Positions 1 to 10,192 are shown, counted from the stretch's first letter. The stretch is DNA of 64,000 bases from Pelagibacterales bacterium SAG-MED15 (GCA_014654065.1 JACWDM010000001.1:216059-280058); one strand, 5' to 3'. A program made the numbers and translations. Notes: generated from the sequence alone by a model not told the origin.

Positions 1-71
1 ACTGGAGTTATTGCGTACTCAATTAGAGATTAGTTAACGAATAAATCCCTTTTTAGTTAGTTAGCTATAAG

Positions 72-102
72 AAAGGCCCGAGAAATCGGGCCTTTTTTTT
101 TA
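72..102 (+). terminator. Rho-independent terminator, probably bidirectional
   Basis: AAAGGCCCGA-GAAA-TCGGGCCTTT perfect 10-bp stem with GNRA-like loop followed by a T tract; lies at the converging 3' ends of an upstream gene (off window) and the minus-strand gene ending at 100. Confidence 0.9.
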
Positions 103-1110
103 TTCATATTTATTTTCGTCCCATAATTTCTTGTAATCGATGAATGGAGATAAACCATATCCAGAATTGATATTTGTAATATGCACCGCTAGTGATTTAA
201 TAGGAGAAATACAAATCTCTTTTTCGTAAATTTCATAAAAATATTTTTCCCATGGATTATTTAAATCTTCACATGTTTTAAAAAAAATATCCCAGTATTT
301 ATCAACAAAAGATTTTGGTACCATAAAAGTCATGAGTGTTTTTGAAATGGTTCTCCAATGCCTATTACTACCAATTAATAAGCTAGTTTTCTCATTATCC
401 ATATATAAGAAGGGATAATCAGCAGGACATATAAACAATTCCTTTTTAATTTGAGATGAAATTCTCTCATATGAGGATACCATTTCATCTAAAGCACTCT
501 CAATGTGAATATAATCATCCTCTAAAAAATAAATTAAATCTTCTCCGTCATTTTTTCCGATTTCAAAAGCACGCAGTAAAGTAGATAAATTTGAAAAAGT
601 TTCCCTCTTTACTTGTTTTTTTATTATATTTTCATGCATTGAAAGATCGTGATTAATAACTTCTACCTCTATATCTTCTGATTTAAATAAATTATTTATT
701 TTATCTAAATTTTCATTACTAGAGTTATCATCAATTATTTTTAATTTTACTTTAACTTGAGGATTATTTTTATTTAAATATTTAATAGATCTGATTACTG
801 AATAAAGTGATCTACAAACATATTCAATTTTAGGCTCATCAAAAATTCTTTTTCTATTTTGATTCCACATCTCAACATTTGTATTAGTCCTAAATATGAT
901 TAATAAAGATTTTATTTTTCTAGTCAGCTCAACTTCTCCGAGAGGCAAAACAATTGATTTTTTTAAATTAGATAAATTCTCATTTAATTCTTTGTTCAAA
1001 GTTGGAGATTTAAATTCATTTTGATCTATAAGCTCGAAGTCTAGAGCTTTAGCTATTTTAATAAAAAACTTTTTTAGGATGTTTTTTTTCATTTTTTTTG
1101 ATATTAACAA
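100..1110 (-). CDS. Glycosyltransferase-like protein (GT-A/GT2-like)
   Basis: ORF; 'KIIDDNSSNENL' nucleotide-sugar-binding-like motif and 'LEDDYIH' acidic motif. Confidence 0.55.
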   Translation of the reverse strand: MLISKKMKKNILKKFFIKIAKALDFELIDQNEFKSPTLNKELNENLSNLKKSIVLPLGEVELTRKIKSLLIIFRTNTNVEMWNQNRKRIFDEPKIEYVCRSLYSVIRSIKYLNKNNPQVKVKLKIIDDNSSNENLDKINNLFKSEDIEVEVINHDLSMHENIIKKQVKRETFSNLSTLLRAFEIGKNDGEDLIYFLEDDYIHIESALDEMVSSYERISSQIKKELFICPADYPFLYMDNEKTSLLIGSNRHWRTISKTLMTFMVPKSFVDKYWDIFFKTCEDLNNPWEKYFYEIYEKEICISPIKSLAVHITNINSGYGLSPFIDYKKLWDENKYE

Positions 1111-1121
1111 CTTAAATTATT

Positions 1122-1505
1122 ATGACTATAAAATCATCACAAAATCTTGTCGAGGAGGCACTAAAAGAAATTAATACCATCTCACCTGAGGACGCATTGA
1201 AAAAAATTAATGATAATAAGTGTAATTTAATTGATATAAGAGATATTAGAGAACTTCAAAACTCAGGTAAGGTTGAAAACTCCATACATATACCTCGGGG
1301 TATGTTAGAATTCTGGATGGATCCAAATAGTGCTTATTTTAAAGAAGGTAAAATTGATATGGATAAAGAATTAGTTTTATTTTGTGCTGGAGGATTGAGA
1401 TCTGCTTTAGGAGCAAAATCATTAAAGGATATGGGTTTTGAAAAAGTTTCTCATATTGATGGAGGTTTTGGAGCTATGAAAAATAAAGGTTTTAAAATAA
1501 CTTAG
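1122..1505 (+). CDS. Rhodanese-like domain protein
   Basis: 'NLIDIRDIREL...IHIPRGMLEFW...LVLFCAGGLRSALGAKSLKDMGF' rhodanese active-site Cys loop. Confidence 0.85.
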   Translation: MTIKSSQNLVEEALKEINTISPEDALKKINDNKCNLIDIRDIRELQNSGKVENSIHIPRGMLEFWMDPNSAYFKEGKIDMDKELVLFCAGGLRSALGAKSLKDMGFEKVSHIDGGFGAMKNKGFKIT

Positions 1506-1507
1506 GA

Positions 1508-1981
1508 TCAGTCAAACAAAGATATTCTCTTTGAATAAAAAATTCTTATTATCCAATATAAGAACAAACCCAACACCCCAATAAAGTATGTAATTATTAA
1601 TGGTAGTATGACTAAAAATTTGTTAATTAATAATTTCTGACTATCTCTAACAATCCAAGAGCCACAAAATAAATTGACAGCCAAAAAGTGTGTCCAGAAT
1701 GTAATAAGGAAAAAATTATCACTGAATAGGTCCTTAAGCTCACCCATACCCAAATATAAATTAAAATTATTTAAAAAATTATAATCAAATTGATAAAGTA
1801 AATATAATAAATAGGTATATACCGATGCTAAAACCAAATAGGGAAATATTGAAATTACCAAATACTTACAAATGCTTGATTGAGGGAAAATAATAAGCAC
1901 AAACCAGAATGGCAGAACCCCAATGTTCAACCATAGATATATCATTTCCATACTAAAAAAATCAGAAATTTGTTCGATCAT
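1508..1981 (-). CDS. ABA4-like (DUF4281) family integral membrane protein
   Basis: Multi-TM protein with 'FWTHFLAVNLFCGSWIVRDSQ...GVLGLFLYWIIR', which resembles the ABA4-like family signature from memory. Confidence 0.65.
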   Translation of the reverse strand: MIEQISDFFSMEMIYLWLNIGVLPFWFVLIIFPQSSICKYLVISIFPYLVLASVYTYLLYLLYQFDYNFLNNFNLYLGMGELKDLFSDNFFLITFWTHFLAVNLFCGSWIVRDSQKLLINKFLVILPLIITYFIGVLGLFLYWIIRIFYSKRISLFD

Positions 1982-2009
1982 AAAAAAATATAATATATTA
2001 AATTACAGA

Positions 2010-2573
2010 ATGATTCCTATTAAAAATAAAAAAAAGTCGTTAGAAGTAACTGTTGATGAAATGCGTAATTTTTCACTAGTTTATATTGAAAAATATGCAC
2101 CATCAAAACAACAGTTAAAGACCTATTTGTTAAAAAAATACCTAAAGACAAAGATACCAAATATTAACAAAAAAAATATTAATGATCTAATTGATGTTGT
2201 TTTAGAAGATTTAGAAAAATCAAAGTTTGTTAACGATAAGTTTTACTCAAAATCTAAAGCTGAAAGCTTGATAAGAAGAGGCAGTTCAATAAATAAAATT
2301 CGTAATTACTTAATATCTAAGGGAGTTCAAGACAAATATATATCAGATACTATTAACGATATTAAGGACAACAATGAGGATCAAGATTTCTTTTCAGCAA
2401 TAAAAGTTTGTAAAAAAAAAAGAATAGGACCGGCAAGAATAGAGGATAATAGACCCTTATTTTATAAAAAAGACATAGCAGTGCTTGCAAGGTCAGGTTT
2501 TGACTTTGAAACATCAAAAAAAGTGATGGATTTAAATAAAGATGAATATTCAAAAATTATAAATTTACTTTAG
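2010..2573 (+). CDS. recX: RecX-family regulatory protein
   Basis: ORF with 'YLLKKYLKTK', 'SLIRRGSSINKIRNYLISKGV', 'VLARSGFDFETSKKVMD' RecX-like repeats; start trimmed to ATG at 2010 to avoid the antisense overlap. Confidence 0.7.
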   Translation: MIPIKNKKKSLEVTVDEMRNFSLVYIEKYAPSKQQLKTYLLKKYLKTKIPNINKKNINDLIDVVLEDLEKSKFVNDKFYSKSKAESLIRRGSSINKIRNYLISKGVQDKYISDTINDIKDNNEDQDFFSAIKVCKKKRIGPARIEDNRPLFYKKDIAVLARSGFDFETSKKVMDLNKDEYSKIINLL

Positions 2574-2578
2574 TAAAT

Positions 2579-3079
2579 TTATTTTCTATCTTTTAAGTGA
2601 TTTTGACCATCATTAATTCTCACATCTAAATTAAATAATTCTTGAGGACTTATTCCATCTAAACAACCTACATTTATTCCATAGGTATTAGGATCACTTC
2701 TTCTTTGACTGTGAGTACTGATCCCACAAACATTACAAAAAAAATGTTTAGCAACATTAGTGTTAAATTGATAAAATGTAATATCTTTTTGTCCTTTTAC
2801 AATCTCAAGATTTTTCTTTGGAACAATTGCTACTATAGTTCCTTTCCTTTTACACATTGAGCAGTTACACCTATAAAGATCATTTAATCCGTTGATAAGT
2901 TTGACATCAATCTCAACATTTTTACAATGACATGTTAATTTTTGTTTTACACTGTTTTTAATGTTTAAATAATAATTTATTTTATTTTTTATATAATTTT
3001 TAACAAAAACAAAAATCAAAAGACCAAAAATAGATACAGAAACAATGATAATTAATATTATTCTTAATTGTTCACTCAT
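2579..3079 (-). CDS. GFA/CENP-V-type zinc-binding protein with N-terminal TM anchor
   Basis: 'CHCKNVEI...CNCSMCKRKGT...FFCNVCGISTHSQRRSDPNTYGINVGCLDG' GFA cysteine pattern; hydrophobic N-terminus. Confidence 0.75.
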   Translation of the reverse strand: MSEQLRIILIIIVSVSIFGLLIFVFVKNYIKNKINYYLNIKNSVKQKLTCHCKNVEIDVKLINGLNDLYRCNCSMCKRKGTIVAIVPKKNLEIVKGQKDITFYQFNTNVAKHFFCNVCGISTHSQRRSDPNTYGINVGCLDGISPQELFNLDVRINDGQNHLKDRK

Positions 3080-3852
3080 TACAAATTATTAGATCTTTTT
3101 AAAATTAAACTGGGGTTTTTAAAATCCTTTTTCCCATAAATAATTTCATTTCCTTCATGATCTGTTATAATTCCTCCAGCATTTTCGAGGATAGCATGCC
3201 CTGCAGCAATATCCCATTCAGATGCCCTTGGTTCAGCAACATATAAATCGAATTCACCAGTTGCAACCACACAAAATTTTAAAGAACTTTTCATTCTTAC
3301 ATGACTAGTTACACCAAATTTATTATGTATTTGTAAAATTTCAGGCTTCAGATTCTTAGAATATGCAACAGCTATAACTTGGTCGTTTGGAGTTTTTTTT
3401 TCACACTGAATTTTTTTTTCTTTTTTATCAGAAAATTCAAAGCTAAAATCTTTCCCGTAGGAATAAAATAATCTATCTTTAGCAGGAGCGTATATTATTC
3501 CCATTATTGCTTTATTATTAATAATTAGACCAGCGTTTAAAGTAAATTCATCTCCATTGTTTATATAGTCATATGTGCCATCAATAGGATCAATTAACCA
3601 AAAATTTTTCAATTTAGTATTTAGTTTATTCTTATAGCTCTCTTCAGAAACAATTGGAATTTCAGGTGTAAGATTTGTTATTTTCTCAGTTAATATTTTA
3701 TCAACTTCCAAATCTCCATTTGTAACTGGAGTTTGGTCGTCTTTGATCTCTTTTTTAAGACCTATTCTTCTAAGCTCAAGAGATAATTTTCCAGCAGATA
3801 AAAAAGTATCAACCAGCTCGTAATTTATTTTTTTAAGTTTTTTTTGATCCAT
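3079..3852 (-). CDS. cysQ: 3'(2'),5'-bisphosphate nucleotidase / inositol-monophosphatase superfamily
   Basis: 'FWLIDPIDGTYDYINNGDEFTLNAGLI' and 'ASEWDIAAGHAILENAGG' signatures. Confidence 0.75.
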   Translation of the reverse strand: MDQKKLKKINYELVDTFLSAGKLSLELRRIGLKKEIKDDQTPVTNGDLEVDKILTEKITNLTPEIPIVSEESYKNKLNTKLKNFWLIDPIDGTYDYINNGDEFTLNAGLIINNKAIMGIIYAPAKDRLFYSYGKDFSFEFSDKKEKKIQCEKKTPNDQVIAVAYSKNLKPEILQIHNKFGVTSHVRMKSSLKFCVVATGEFDLYVAEPRASEWDIAAGHAILENAGGIITDHEGNEIIYGKKDFKNPSLILKRSNNL

Positions 3853-4015
3853 TAATTTTTTCTAGTTGAATGTTATGTGCATTAATAACTTTTTTACCTA
3901 CATTTTCAAAATTTACAGTTACTTTACCGTTAATTATTGATTGAACCTGCCCAATTCCCCAATCTTTGTTGTTAGGATGGATCACTTTTTCACCTGGTTC
4001 ATAATCTAAAATCAT
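3833..4015 (-). CDS. DUF3553-type small protein
   Basis: '[37 protein letters not shown]'; overlaps cysQ start on the same strand. Confidence 0.65.
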   Translation of the reverse strand: MILDYEPGEKVIHPNNKDWGIGQVQSIINGKVTVNFENVGKKVINAHNIQLEKINGSKKT

Positions 4016-4057
4016 TTAATATTATTTATATTAGAAATAAGTATAAATACCATCATT

Positions 4058-5176
4058 ATGAATTTTAAAAAAAATTCACTGGGATTAAATAAAGATCCGA
4101 AAGATACAACAGTTGTTGTTGCAATGTCTGGTGGCGTAGACTCTTCCACAGTTGCTGGAATGATGAAAAAAGAAGGATTTAATGTTATCGGTATAACTTT
4201 AAAGCTATATGATGACACAAAAGAATCTGCTCACTCAAAACAATGTTGCGCTGGTCAAGATATAATGGATGCAAAAAGAGTAGCCAACCAATTAAATATC
4301 GAACATAAAATTTTATATTATCAAAGCAAATTTAAAGAGGGTGTAATTGACAATTTTGTTGATAGTTACTTAAAAGGAGAGACTCCTGTGCCATGTATAC
4401 AATGTAACAAAACAGTTAAGTTTAACGATTTATTTAATGAGGCTAAAAGATTAAAGGCAGATGCGTTAGTGACAGGCCACTACGTAAAAAGTATTACAAA
4501 TAACGAAATTACTGAAATGTATAGAGCAATTGACGAAAATAGGGATCAAAGTTATTTTTTATTCAATACAACAAGGGAACAACTAAATTTTTTGCGCTTC
4601 CCATTGGGAGGAATGCTTAAGTCCGAAACAAGAGAAATTGCAAAAAATTTAAAACTTAATGTTGCAGAAAAACCAGATAGTCAAGATATTTGTTTTGTTC
4701 CAAATGGTGATTATGTATCAGTAATCCAAAAATTAAAACCTGATTCATTTAAAAAAGGAAATATAAAAGACACAAATGGAAAAGTATTGGGTGTGCACGA
4801 TGGTATAATTAATTTTACCATTGGACAAAGAAAAGGAATTAAAATAGCAGCAAGTGATCCTTTGTATGTAGTTGATATAGATCCTGATTTAAATGAGATT
4901 ATTGTTGGCACGAGAAAGGATTTAATTAAAAAAAATATATTTCTTAAAGACCTAAATATACTCTGCGAAAAAAAAGTTTTTGATAATGAAATTTTCGTTA
5001 AAATAAGATCTACAGGTAAACTTTTAAGATCAAAAATTAAATTTAAGAGCAATAATGCTCAGCTTGAGTTAATGGAAGATGAATATGGAATTTCTCCAGG
5101 ACAGGCTTGTGTATTTTACTCAAGGGATAAATATGGTGATAAAGTTTTAGGTGGTGGATGGATTTCAAAAAATTAG
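4058..5176 (+). CDS. mnmA: tRNA-specific 2-thiouridylase MnmA
   Basis: '[22 protein letters not shown]', '[11 protein letters not shown]', '[10 protein letters not shown]', 'DQSYFLF', '[15 protein letters not shown]'. Confidence 0.95.
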   Translation: MNFKKNSLGLNKDPKDTTVVVAMSGGVDSSTVAGMMKKEGFNVIGITLKLYDDTKESAHSKQCCAGQDIMDAKRVANQLNIEHKILYYQSKFKEGVIDNFVDSYLKGETPVPCIQCNKTVKFNDLFNEAKRLKADALVTGHYVKSITNNEITEMYRAIDENRDQSYFLFNTTREQLNFLRFPLGGMLKSETREIAKNLKLNVAEKPDSQDICFVPNGDYVSVIQKLKPDSFKKGNIKDTNGKVLGVHDGIINFTIGQRKGIKIAASDPLYVVDIDPDLNEIIVGTRKDLIKKNIFLKDLNILCEKKVFDNEIFVKIRSTGKLLRSKIKFKSNNAQLELMEDEYGISPGQACVFYSRDKYGDKVLGGGWISKN

Positions 5177-5883
5177 TTTTTTTTCCACATAAAAAAAGTT
5201 AATAAATAAAACAAAATTACCCCTATAAAATAGTCCCATTCCAGAGCATGCTTAAAAGATTTAAGATTAAAGCTAAAGAAATCATCACCAGGTAAACTAA
5301 TTATAGGAATGCTAATAATGGCAACTACAATCAATACTGAAACCAAAATAATTTTAGTATTTAAAATTTTTTTATTTATAAATTTAAATAGTTTTTCTCT
5401 AAAGGAGTACAGGGTTGCAACTAAGTAAGCCTGAGCAGTAATCTCGAATATTATAAATACAAGCATAATCACTCTTCTAAATAATTTATATAAATTGTGA
5501 TCAAACTTAATACCTAAAAATACAGAATGAAGTATTAAACATACAGCTGACCCAATGCCAAAAAACAAAAATTTTTTAATATATTTATGATCTCCATAAA
5601 TATTTTGCACAATTGCTTTATTATATAACCAGTATCGAATTAATAAATATGCTGTTAAAAACATAGCAGGCTTAAATATTAAGTAAGTTGGAAAAACTCT
5701 TGCAGTTCTACTTATTGATGCACCACCATCAAAGTATGGAAAAATAAATCCTACTAATACATCTTCTCTATTTGGAAAAAGATCATGGAAATTTGTTATG
5801 ATTATTAAGCAGGCATTAATTGCCAAGAAAGGGACGATAAAAATCCAAATACTTAAGGACCTTACCTTTTGTATACTATCCAT
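5173..5883 (-). CDS. Multi-TM membrane protein, possibly Frag1/DRAM/Sfk1-like
   Basis: ORF with about 6 hydrophobic segments; '[23 protein letters not shown]' and '[10 protein letters not shown]'; family guess is weak. Confidence 0.5.
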   Translation of the reverse strand: MDSIQKVRSLSIWIFIVPFLAINACLIIITNFHDLFPNREDVLVGFIFPYFDGGASISRTARVFPTYLIFKPAMFLTAYLLIRYWLYNKAIVQNIYGDHKYIKKFLFFGIGSAVCLILHSVFLGIKFDHNLYKLFRRVIMLVFIIFEITAQAYLVATLYSFREKLFKFINKKILNTKIILVSVLIVVAIISIPIISLPGDDFFSFNLKSFKHALEWDYFIGVILFYLLTFFMWKKN

Positions 5884-5894
5884 TTTGAGTTAGA

Positions 5895-5978
5895 TTATTT
5901 TTTTTTATTCTTTTTTCTTGCTCTTCGCTTTTTAGAGCCCATTTTTCTTCGACCTCTATGTTTTTTTGGATATCCCAT
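5895..5978 (-). CDS. 27-aa extremely basic small protein MGYPKKHRGRRKMGSKKRRARKKNKKK (not in ORF track)
   Basis: ATG...TAA read on the minus strand; AAAGG Shine-Dalgarno-like site about 5 nt upstream of ATG; sits 11 nt before the next same-strand gene. Confidence 0.6.
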   Translation of the reverse strand: MGYPKKHRGRRKMGSKKRRARKKNKKK

Positions 5979-6053
5979 AATTACCTTTATTTTAATATTT
6001 TATTGACTTATTTGATGGATATAGCATTGTCATTACAACATATCAAATTTTTT

Positions 6054-7229
6054 ATGGGTAAATCATTTAAAACTTTTTTAAAACATACAGCTAAAGATTT
6101 TCATAATCATTCCGTAAACCCACCTGTTGTAAGAGCTTCTACAATTATTTTTAAATCAATGAATGATATTAGACGTACTCAGGCTAAATACAAAAGAGAT
6201 CCAAGAGGAGGATACTTTGATTATGGTAGGCAGGGGACATCCACAACACATATATTGCAAAAAATTTTAACCAAACTTGAGGAATCGTATCATACTTTTT
6301 TAACTCCAACAGGATTTGGATCAGTTTTCTTAGCTATATTTAGCATTGTAAGACCCGGGGATGAAATTATTACAGCAGATCCTGTTTATAATCCTACAAG
6401 AATGCTTACCCAACATTACCTAAACGAATTTGGTATCAAAACTACTTTTTATAATCCACATGACTTAAACTCTATTCAAAAAAATATTTCTAAAAAAACA
6501 AAACTTATTTTTGTTGAAAATCCTGGAAGTAATACATTTGAGTTTCAGGACTTGTCAAAAATTTTAAAAATTGCAAAAAAAAATAAAATACTTACAGCAA
6601 TTGATAATACATGGGCAACTCCATATTTCTTTAAACCAATTAAGCTGGGTTTTGATATGTCTATTGTATCAGCTACTAAGTATTATTCAGGTCATTCAGA
6701 TGTTATGGGAGGAAGTTTAGCTGTAAATAAAAAAGTATTTAAACATGTAGAAAAAGCACAAAAGATAACTGGTTTAAGATTGGGACCGGATGATGCATAT
6801 TTAATAACAAGAGGCCTAAGAACCTTAGATGTTAGATTAGATAAACATGAGGAAAATGCAAAAAAAGTGGCAGCATTCTTATCTAAAAATAAAAAAGTTA
6901 AACTTCTTTATCCATATAAAAAAGGATCTTTTAATTATAAAATGTGGAGGAAGTATTATTCAGGAGCATCAGGTTTAATGGGACTGAAGATCAAGGCGAA
7001 AAATAAGAATTCAGTTATAAAATTCGTAAATTCATTAAAACTGTTTGGTTATGGCTATAGCTGGGGAGGTTTTGAGAGTCTTGCCCTCCATCAAGGAAAA
7101 TCGGAGAGGGGTAACAGAAAGTTTTTAAATTTGGATAAAGATGAAAGACTTGTTCGATTACATATTGGCCTTGAAGATCCTAAAGATTTGATTGACGATT
7201 TAAGGAAATCCCTTAAGTTCGTTAAATGA
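6054..7229 (+). CDS. metC: Cystathionine beta-lyase-type PLP enzyme (Cys/Met metabolism)
   Basis: 'VNPPVVRASTIIFKS', 'ATKYYSGHSDVMGGSL' PLP-lysine motif, 'YGYSWGGFESL'; start moved from 5958 to ATG 6054. Confidence 0.85.
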   Translation: MGKSFKTFLKHTAKDFHNHSVNPPVVRASTIIFKSMNDIRRTQAKYKRDPRGGYFDYGRQGTSTTHILQKILTKLEESYHTFLTPTGFGSVFLAIFSIVRPGDEIITADPVYNPTRMLTQHYLNEFGIKTTFYNPHDLNSIQKNISKKTKLIFVENPGSNTFEFQDLSKILKIAKKNKILTAIDNTWATPYFFKPIKLGFDMSIVSATKYYSGHSDVMGGSLAVNKKVFKHVEKAQKITGLRLGPDDAYLITRGLRTLDVRLDKHEENAKKVAAFLSKNKKVKLLYPYKKGSFNYKMWRKYYSGASGLMGLKIKAKNKNSVIKFVNSLKLFGYGYSWGGFESLALHQGKSERGNRKFLNLDKDERLVRLHIGLEDPKDLIDDLRKSLKFVK

Positions 7230-8446
7230 CCTCTGAAAAATTTTTCAAAAATAATACAGCTTTAATAACTTTAATTGCAGCATGTTTAGTTGTATTAATA
7301 TCACTCAGTGTTCGTCAGGTTTTTGGAATGTTCTTTATGGACTTCAATGTTGATTTAGGAATTTCAAACACAGAATTTGGTTTAGCAATTGGTATACAAA
7401 TGCTCGGCTGGGGCCTTTCGGGACCTATTTTTGGAGCAATAGCTGATAAGTATGGAGGTCATAAAGCTATAACATTAGCTTTTATCTTTTATATATTAGG
7501 AGTTTATTTTTTGTTTGCAGGTCCTAATACAGGCATTTATTTTCAAATGAGTTTAGGTGTTCTAATTGGGATTGGTTGTGGTGGAACAGCAATAAGTATT
7601 CCAATGTCAATTGTTGGAAAACATTTTCCTTTATCAAATAGAACAATTGCAATGAGTATAGTGACGGCCGTAGGTTCATTTGGTTATTTCCTTTCACCAT
7701 TGTTTACGCAATATTCATTGAATAGTAACGGTTGGGTTCAAACATTAATTTATTTTATGATTTTTTTAATGGCTGGTTTAGTAATAGCTTTTTTTGTTAG
7801 ATCGCCTAGCTCAAGTGAATCTCTTGAAACATCGAATGATCAAAGTACATTAAGTGCATTAAAAGAAGCATTTCAAAATAAAAGCTATATTCTTTTGGTA
7901 GCAGGTTTTTTTGTATGCGGTTTTCATATCACTCTGGTTGGTACTCACGTTCCTAAATATGTAATAGATAGAGGCCTAGATAGTTGGACAGCAGCAATGA
8001 TATTGTCCCTCATTGGCTTTTTTAATATTTTTGGGTCTCTTCTAAGTGGATATATGTCTACTAAAATGAGTAAAAAAATTATCTTAAGCGGAATTTATTT
8101 ATTAAGAGGTGTATCAATTTGTTTATTCATTTTCACCCCACCAAGTACAATAAGTTCAATAATTTTTGGAGCTAGTTTTGGGTTTTTATGGTTATCAACT
8201 GTTCCAGCAACAAGCGGAATAGTAGCGCATATTTTTGGAACTAAGTATTTAGGATTGCTTTATGGTCTTGTATTCTTAAGTCATCAAATAGGGTCATTCT
8301 TTGGAGCTTATTTAGGAGGTTTATTTTATGATCTATATGGGTCTTATGACTATGCGTGGTATTTGGCAATTGCATTGTCCATATTTGCTGGTTTAATACA
8401 TCTTCCAATAAAAGAGCAAGCAGTTGAAAGATTACAAAAAGCATAA
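7226..8446 (+). CDS. MFS transporter
   Basis: 12-TM-like ORF with 'GAIADKYGGHKA' MFS motif A. Confidence 0.85.
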   Translation: MTSEKFFKNNTALITLIAACLVVLISLSVRQVFGMFFMDFNVDLGISNTEFGLAIGIQMLGWGLSGPIFGAIADKYGGHKAITLAFIFYILGVYFLFAGPNTGIYFQMSLGVLIGIGCGGTAISIPMSIVGKHFPLSNRTIAMSIVTAVGSFGYFLSPLFTQYSLNSNGWVQTLIYFMIFLMAGLVIAFFVRSPSSSESLETSNDQSTLSALKEAFQNKSYILLVAGFFVCGFHITLVGTHVPKYVIDRGLDSWTAAMILSLIGFFNIFGSLLSGYMSTKMSKKIILSGIYLLRGVSICLFIFTPPSTISSIIFGASFGFLWLSTVPATSGIVAHIFGTKYLGLLYGLVFLSHQIGSFFGAYLGGLFYDLYGSYDYAWYLAIALSIFAGLIHLPIKEQAVERLQKA

Positions 8447-9638
8447 AATTAAATTTAATCCATTTTTGGAGAAACTTTATCAATCGGATAAAGCGATGAT
8501 TATATATAAAGTTAAAGATGGATATAACATTTATACTGACTTTTCAAAAAAGATTATTTTAAACAATAAAAATATTGAAAAATTTTTAAATAAATTTAAT
8601 AAAAAAAAAACTAGCAAAGAAACTGACTTATTTATAGGTTTTTTTGGATATGAAATTTTATGTAATTTATTAAATATTAAAATAAAAAATCAAAAAAAAA
8701 TTAATTTTTATAAGGGCGTTTTTTATAAACCTGAAACTGTAATTAAAATTAGAAAAGATATAAAAGTTATATCTACAATTAAAAGTTTTAAATTTAAGGA
8801 TTCTTTTAGTGACACCCAAATATTATCATCATTTAAATTAAATATTGATTTTGAAAAATATAATAAGATTTTCAACATATTTTCAAAAAAAATTAAACAA
8901 GGTGAAACTTACCAAATTAAAATATGCACAAAGTATAAAAATAAATCTAAAATTAATCCTATTAATTTCTTTTGGAAATTAATGAAAGTAAATGCAGCAC
9001 CTGAATCTTTTATGATTAGAGATAAAAATTATTCAATAGTAAGTTGCTCTCCTGAAACGCTGATTGATAAAATTGGAAATAAAATAATAACTAAACCCAT
9101 TGCTGGAACCCTAAAAAAACAAAGTAATAACAATATCAATAAAGCGTTAAATTTTTTTAAGAATAATAATAAAGAAACAAAAGAGCATAATATGATTGTA
9201 GATATGGAAAGAAATGACCTTTCAAGAGTTTGTGTTCCTGGCTCAGTTAAAATTCTTAGAGAAAAATTTGTTGAGGAATATAAACACCTGTTTCATTACG
9301 TAACATCAATTCAGGGTATTCTTAAAAAAAAAATAACCATAAAAGAAATAATTAAATCAATGATGCCAGGTGGATCAGTTATTGGATGTCCTAAAATTCG
9401 AACTTTAGAATTACTTAACAATCAAGAAAAAGAAGATAGAAATATATTTACTGGTAGTTTTGGATATATAAAATTTAATCAAGATATGAGATTTAATATT
9501 ATAATAAGATCAATTTTAAATTTTAAGAAGACGTCAGAAGTGTCAGCTGCATCCGGGGTTGTATTGGATAGCTCATCAAAAAAAGAATTTAATGAAAATT
9601 TCATTAAAGCTAAATCTTTATTAGAACTTTATAAATGA
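8424..9638 (+). CDS. pabB: Aminodeoxychorismate synthase component I
   Basis: Chorismate-binding signature 'PIAGTLKKQ...EHNMIVDMERNDLSRVC', 'MPGGSVIGCPKIRTLELL', 'FTGSFGYI'; TTG start. Confidence 0.88.
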   Translation: MKDYKKHKIKFNPFLEKLYQSDKAMIIYKVKDGYNIYTDFSKKIILNNKNIEKFLNKFNKKKTSKETDLFIGFFGYEILCNLLNIKIKNQKKINFYKGVFYKPETVIKIRKDIKVISTIKSFKFKDSFSDTQILSSFKLNIDFEKYNKIFNIFSKKIKQGETYQIKICTKYKNKSKINPINFFWKLMKVNAAPESFMIRDKNYSIVSCSPETLIDKIGNKIITKPIAGTLKKQSNNNINKALNFFKNNNKETKEHNMIVDMERNDLSRVCVPGSVKILREKFVEEYKHLFHYVTSIQGILKKKITIKEIIKSMMPGGSVIGCPKIRTLELLNNQEKEDRNIFTGSFGYIKFNQDMRFNIIIRSILNFKKTSEVSAASGVVLDSSSKKEFNENFIKAKSLLELYK

Positions 9639-10192
9639 TTTATATTATAGATCACAAAGATTCATTTACTTGGAATGTCGTTCACCAATTTTCAAAATTT
9701 GATGAAGTGTATTGCTCGAATTATGATCAAATTAATCAAAAAAAAATTAAACAAAGTCATACAATAGTTTTATCACCTGGCCCTGGCTCACCTAAAGACT
9801 ACCCTTTTACCTCTAAAATTTATAGAGATTACAAAGGAAAGAAAAAAATAATTGGAGTTTGTTTGGGATACCAGCAAATACTATTTAGTGAAAAAGGGAA
9901 GATCGTTCAGCAAAAAAGAATCTTTCATGGATATCAATCAAAAATTAAAATTACTTCAGAGAGTGAAATTTTTAAAAAAAACAAAACATTTTACGTTGGA
10001 AGATATCATTCATTAAAGTTATATGAGCCTTACAAATCAAAAGATATTAAAATTACTATGAGATGTTCCAAAACTAATATAGCAATGGGTTTTGAAGATA
10101 TAAAAAATAATGTATATGGATTTCAGTTTCATCCTGAATCTTTTTTAACAAAAAATGGTGACCTTATTATTAAAAAAATCTTATCAGCATAA
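9635..10192 (+). CDS. pabA: Aminodeoxychorismate synthase component II (glutamine amidotransferase)
   Basis: 'IIDHKDSFTWN', 'LSPGPGSP', 'GVCLGYQQI', 'GFQFHPESFLT' class I GATase motifs. Confidence 0.9.
   Translation: MIYIIDHKDSFTWNVVHQFSKFDEVYCSNYDQINQKKIKQSHTIVLSPGPGSPKDYPFTSKIYRDYKGKKKIIGVCLGYQQILFSEKGKIVQQKRIFHGYQSKIKITSESEIFKKNKTFYVGRYHSLKLYEPYKSKDIKITMRCSKTNIAMGFEDIKNNVYGFQFHPESFLTKNGDLIIKKILSA

Noticed and set aside
1-33. C-terminal fragment of an upstream CDS (e.g. ...TGVIAYSIRD*)
   Set aside because: Too short to choose a frame or product; only the following terminator is supported.
5958-6053. N-terminal 32 residues of the metC-like ORF
   Set aside because: Hydrophobic, non-family sequence; a better ATG is at 6054 (MGKSFKTFLKHTAKDF) and the extension overlaps the divergent small ORF.
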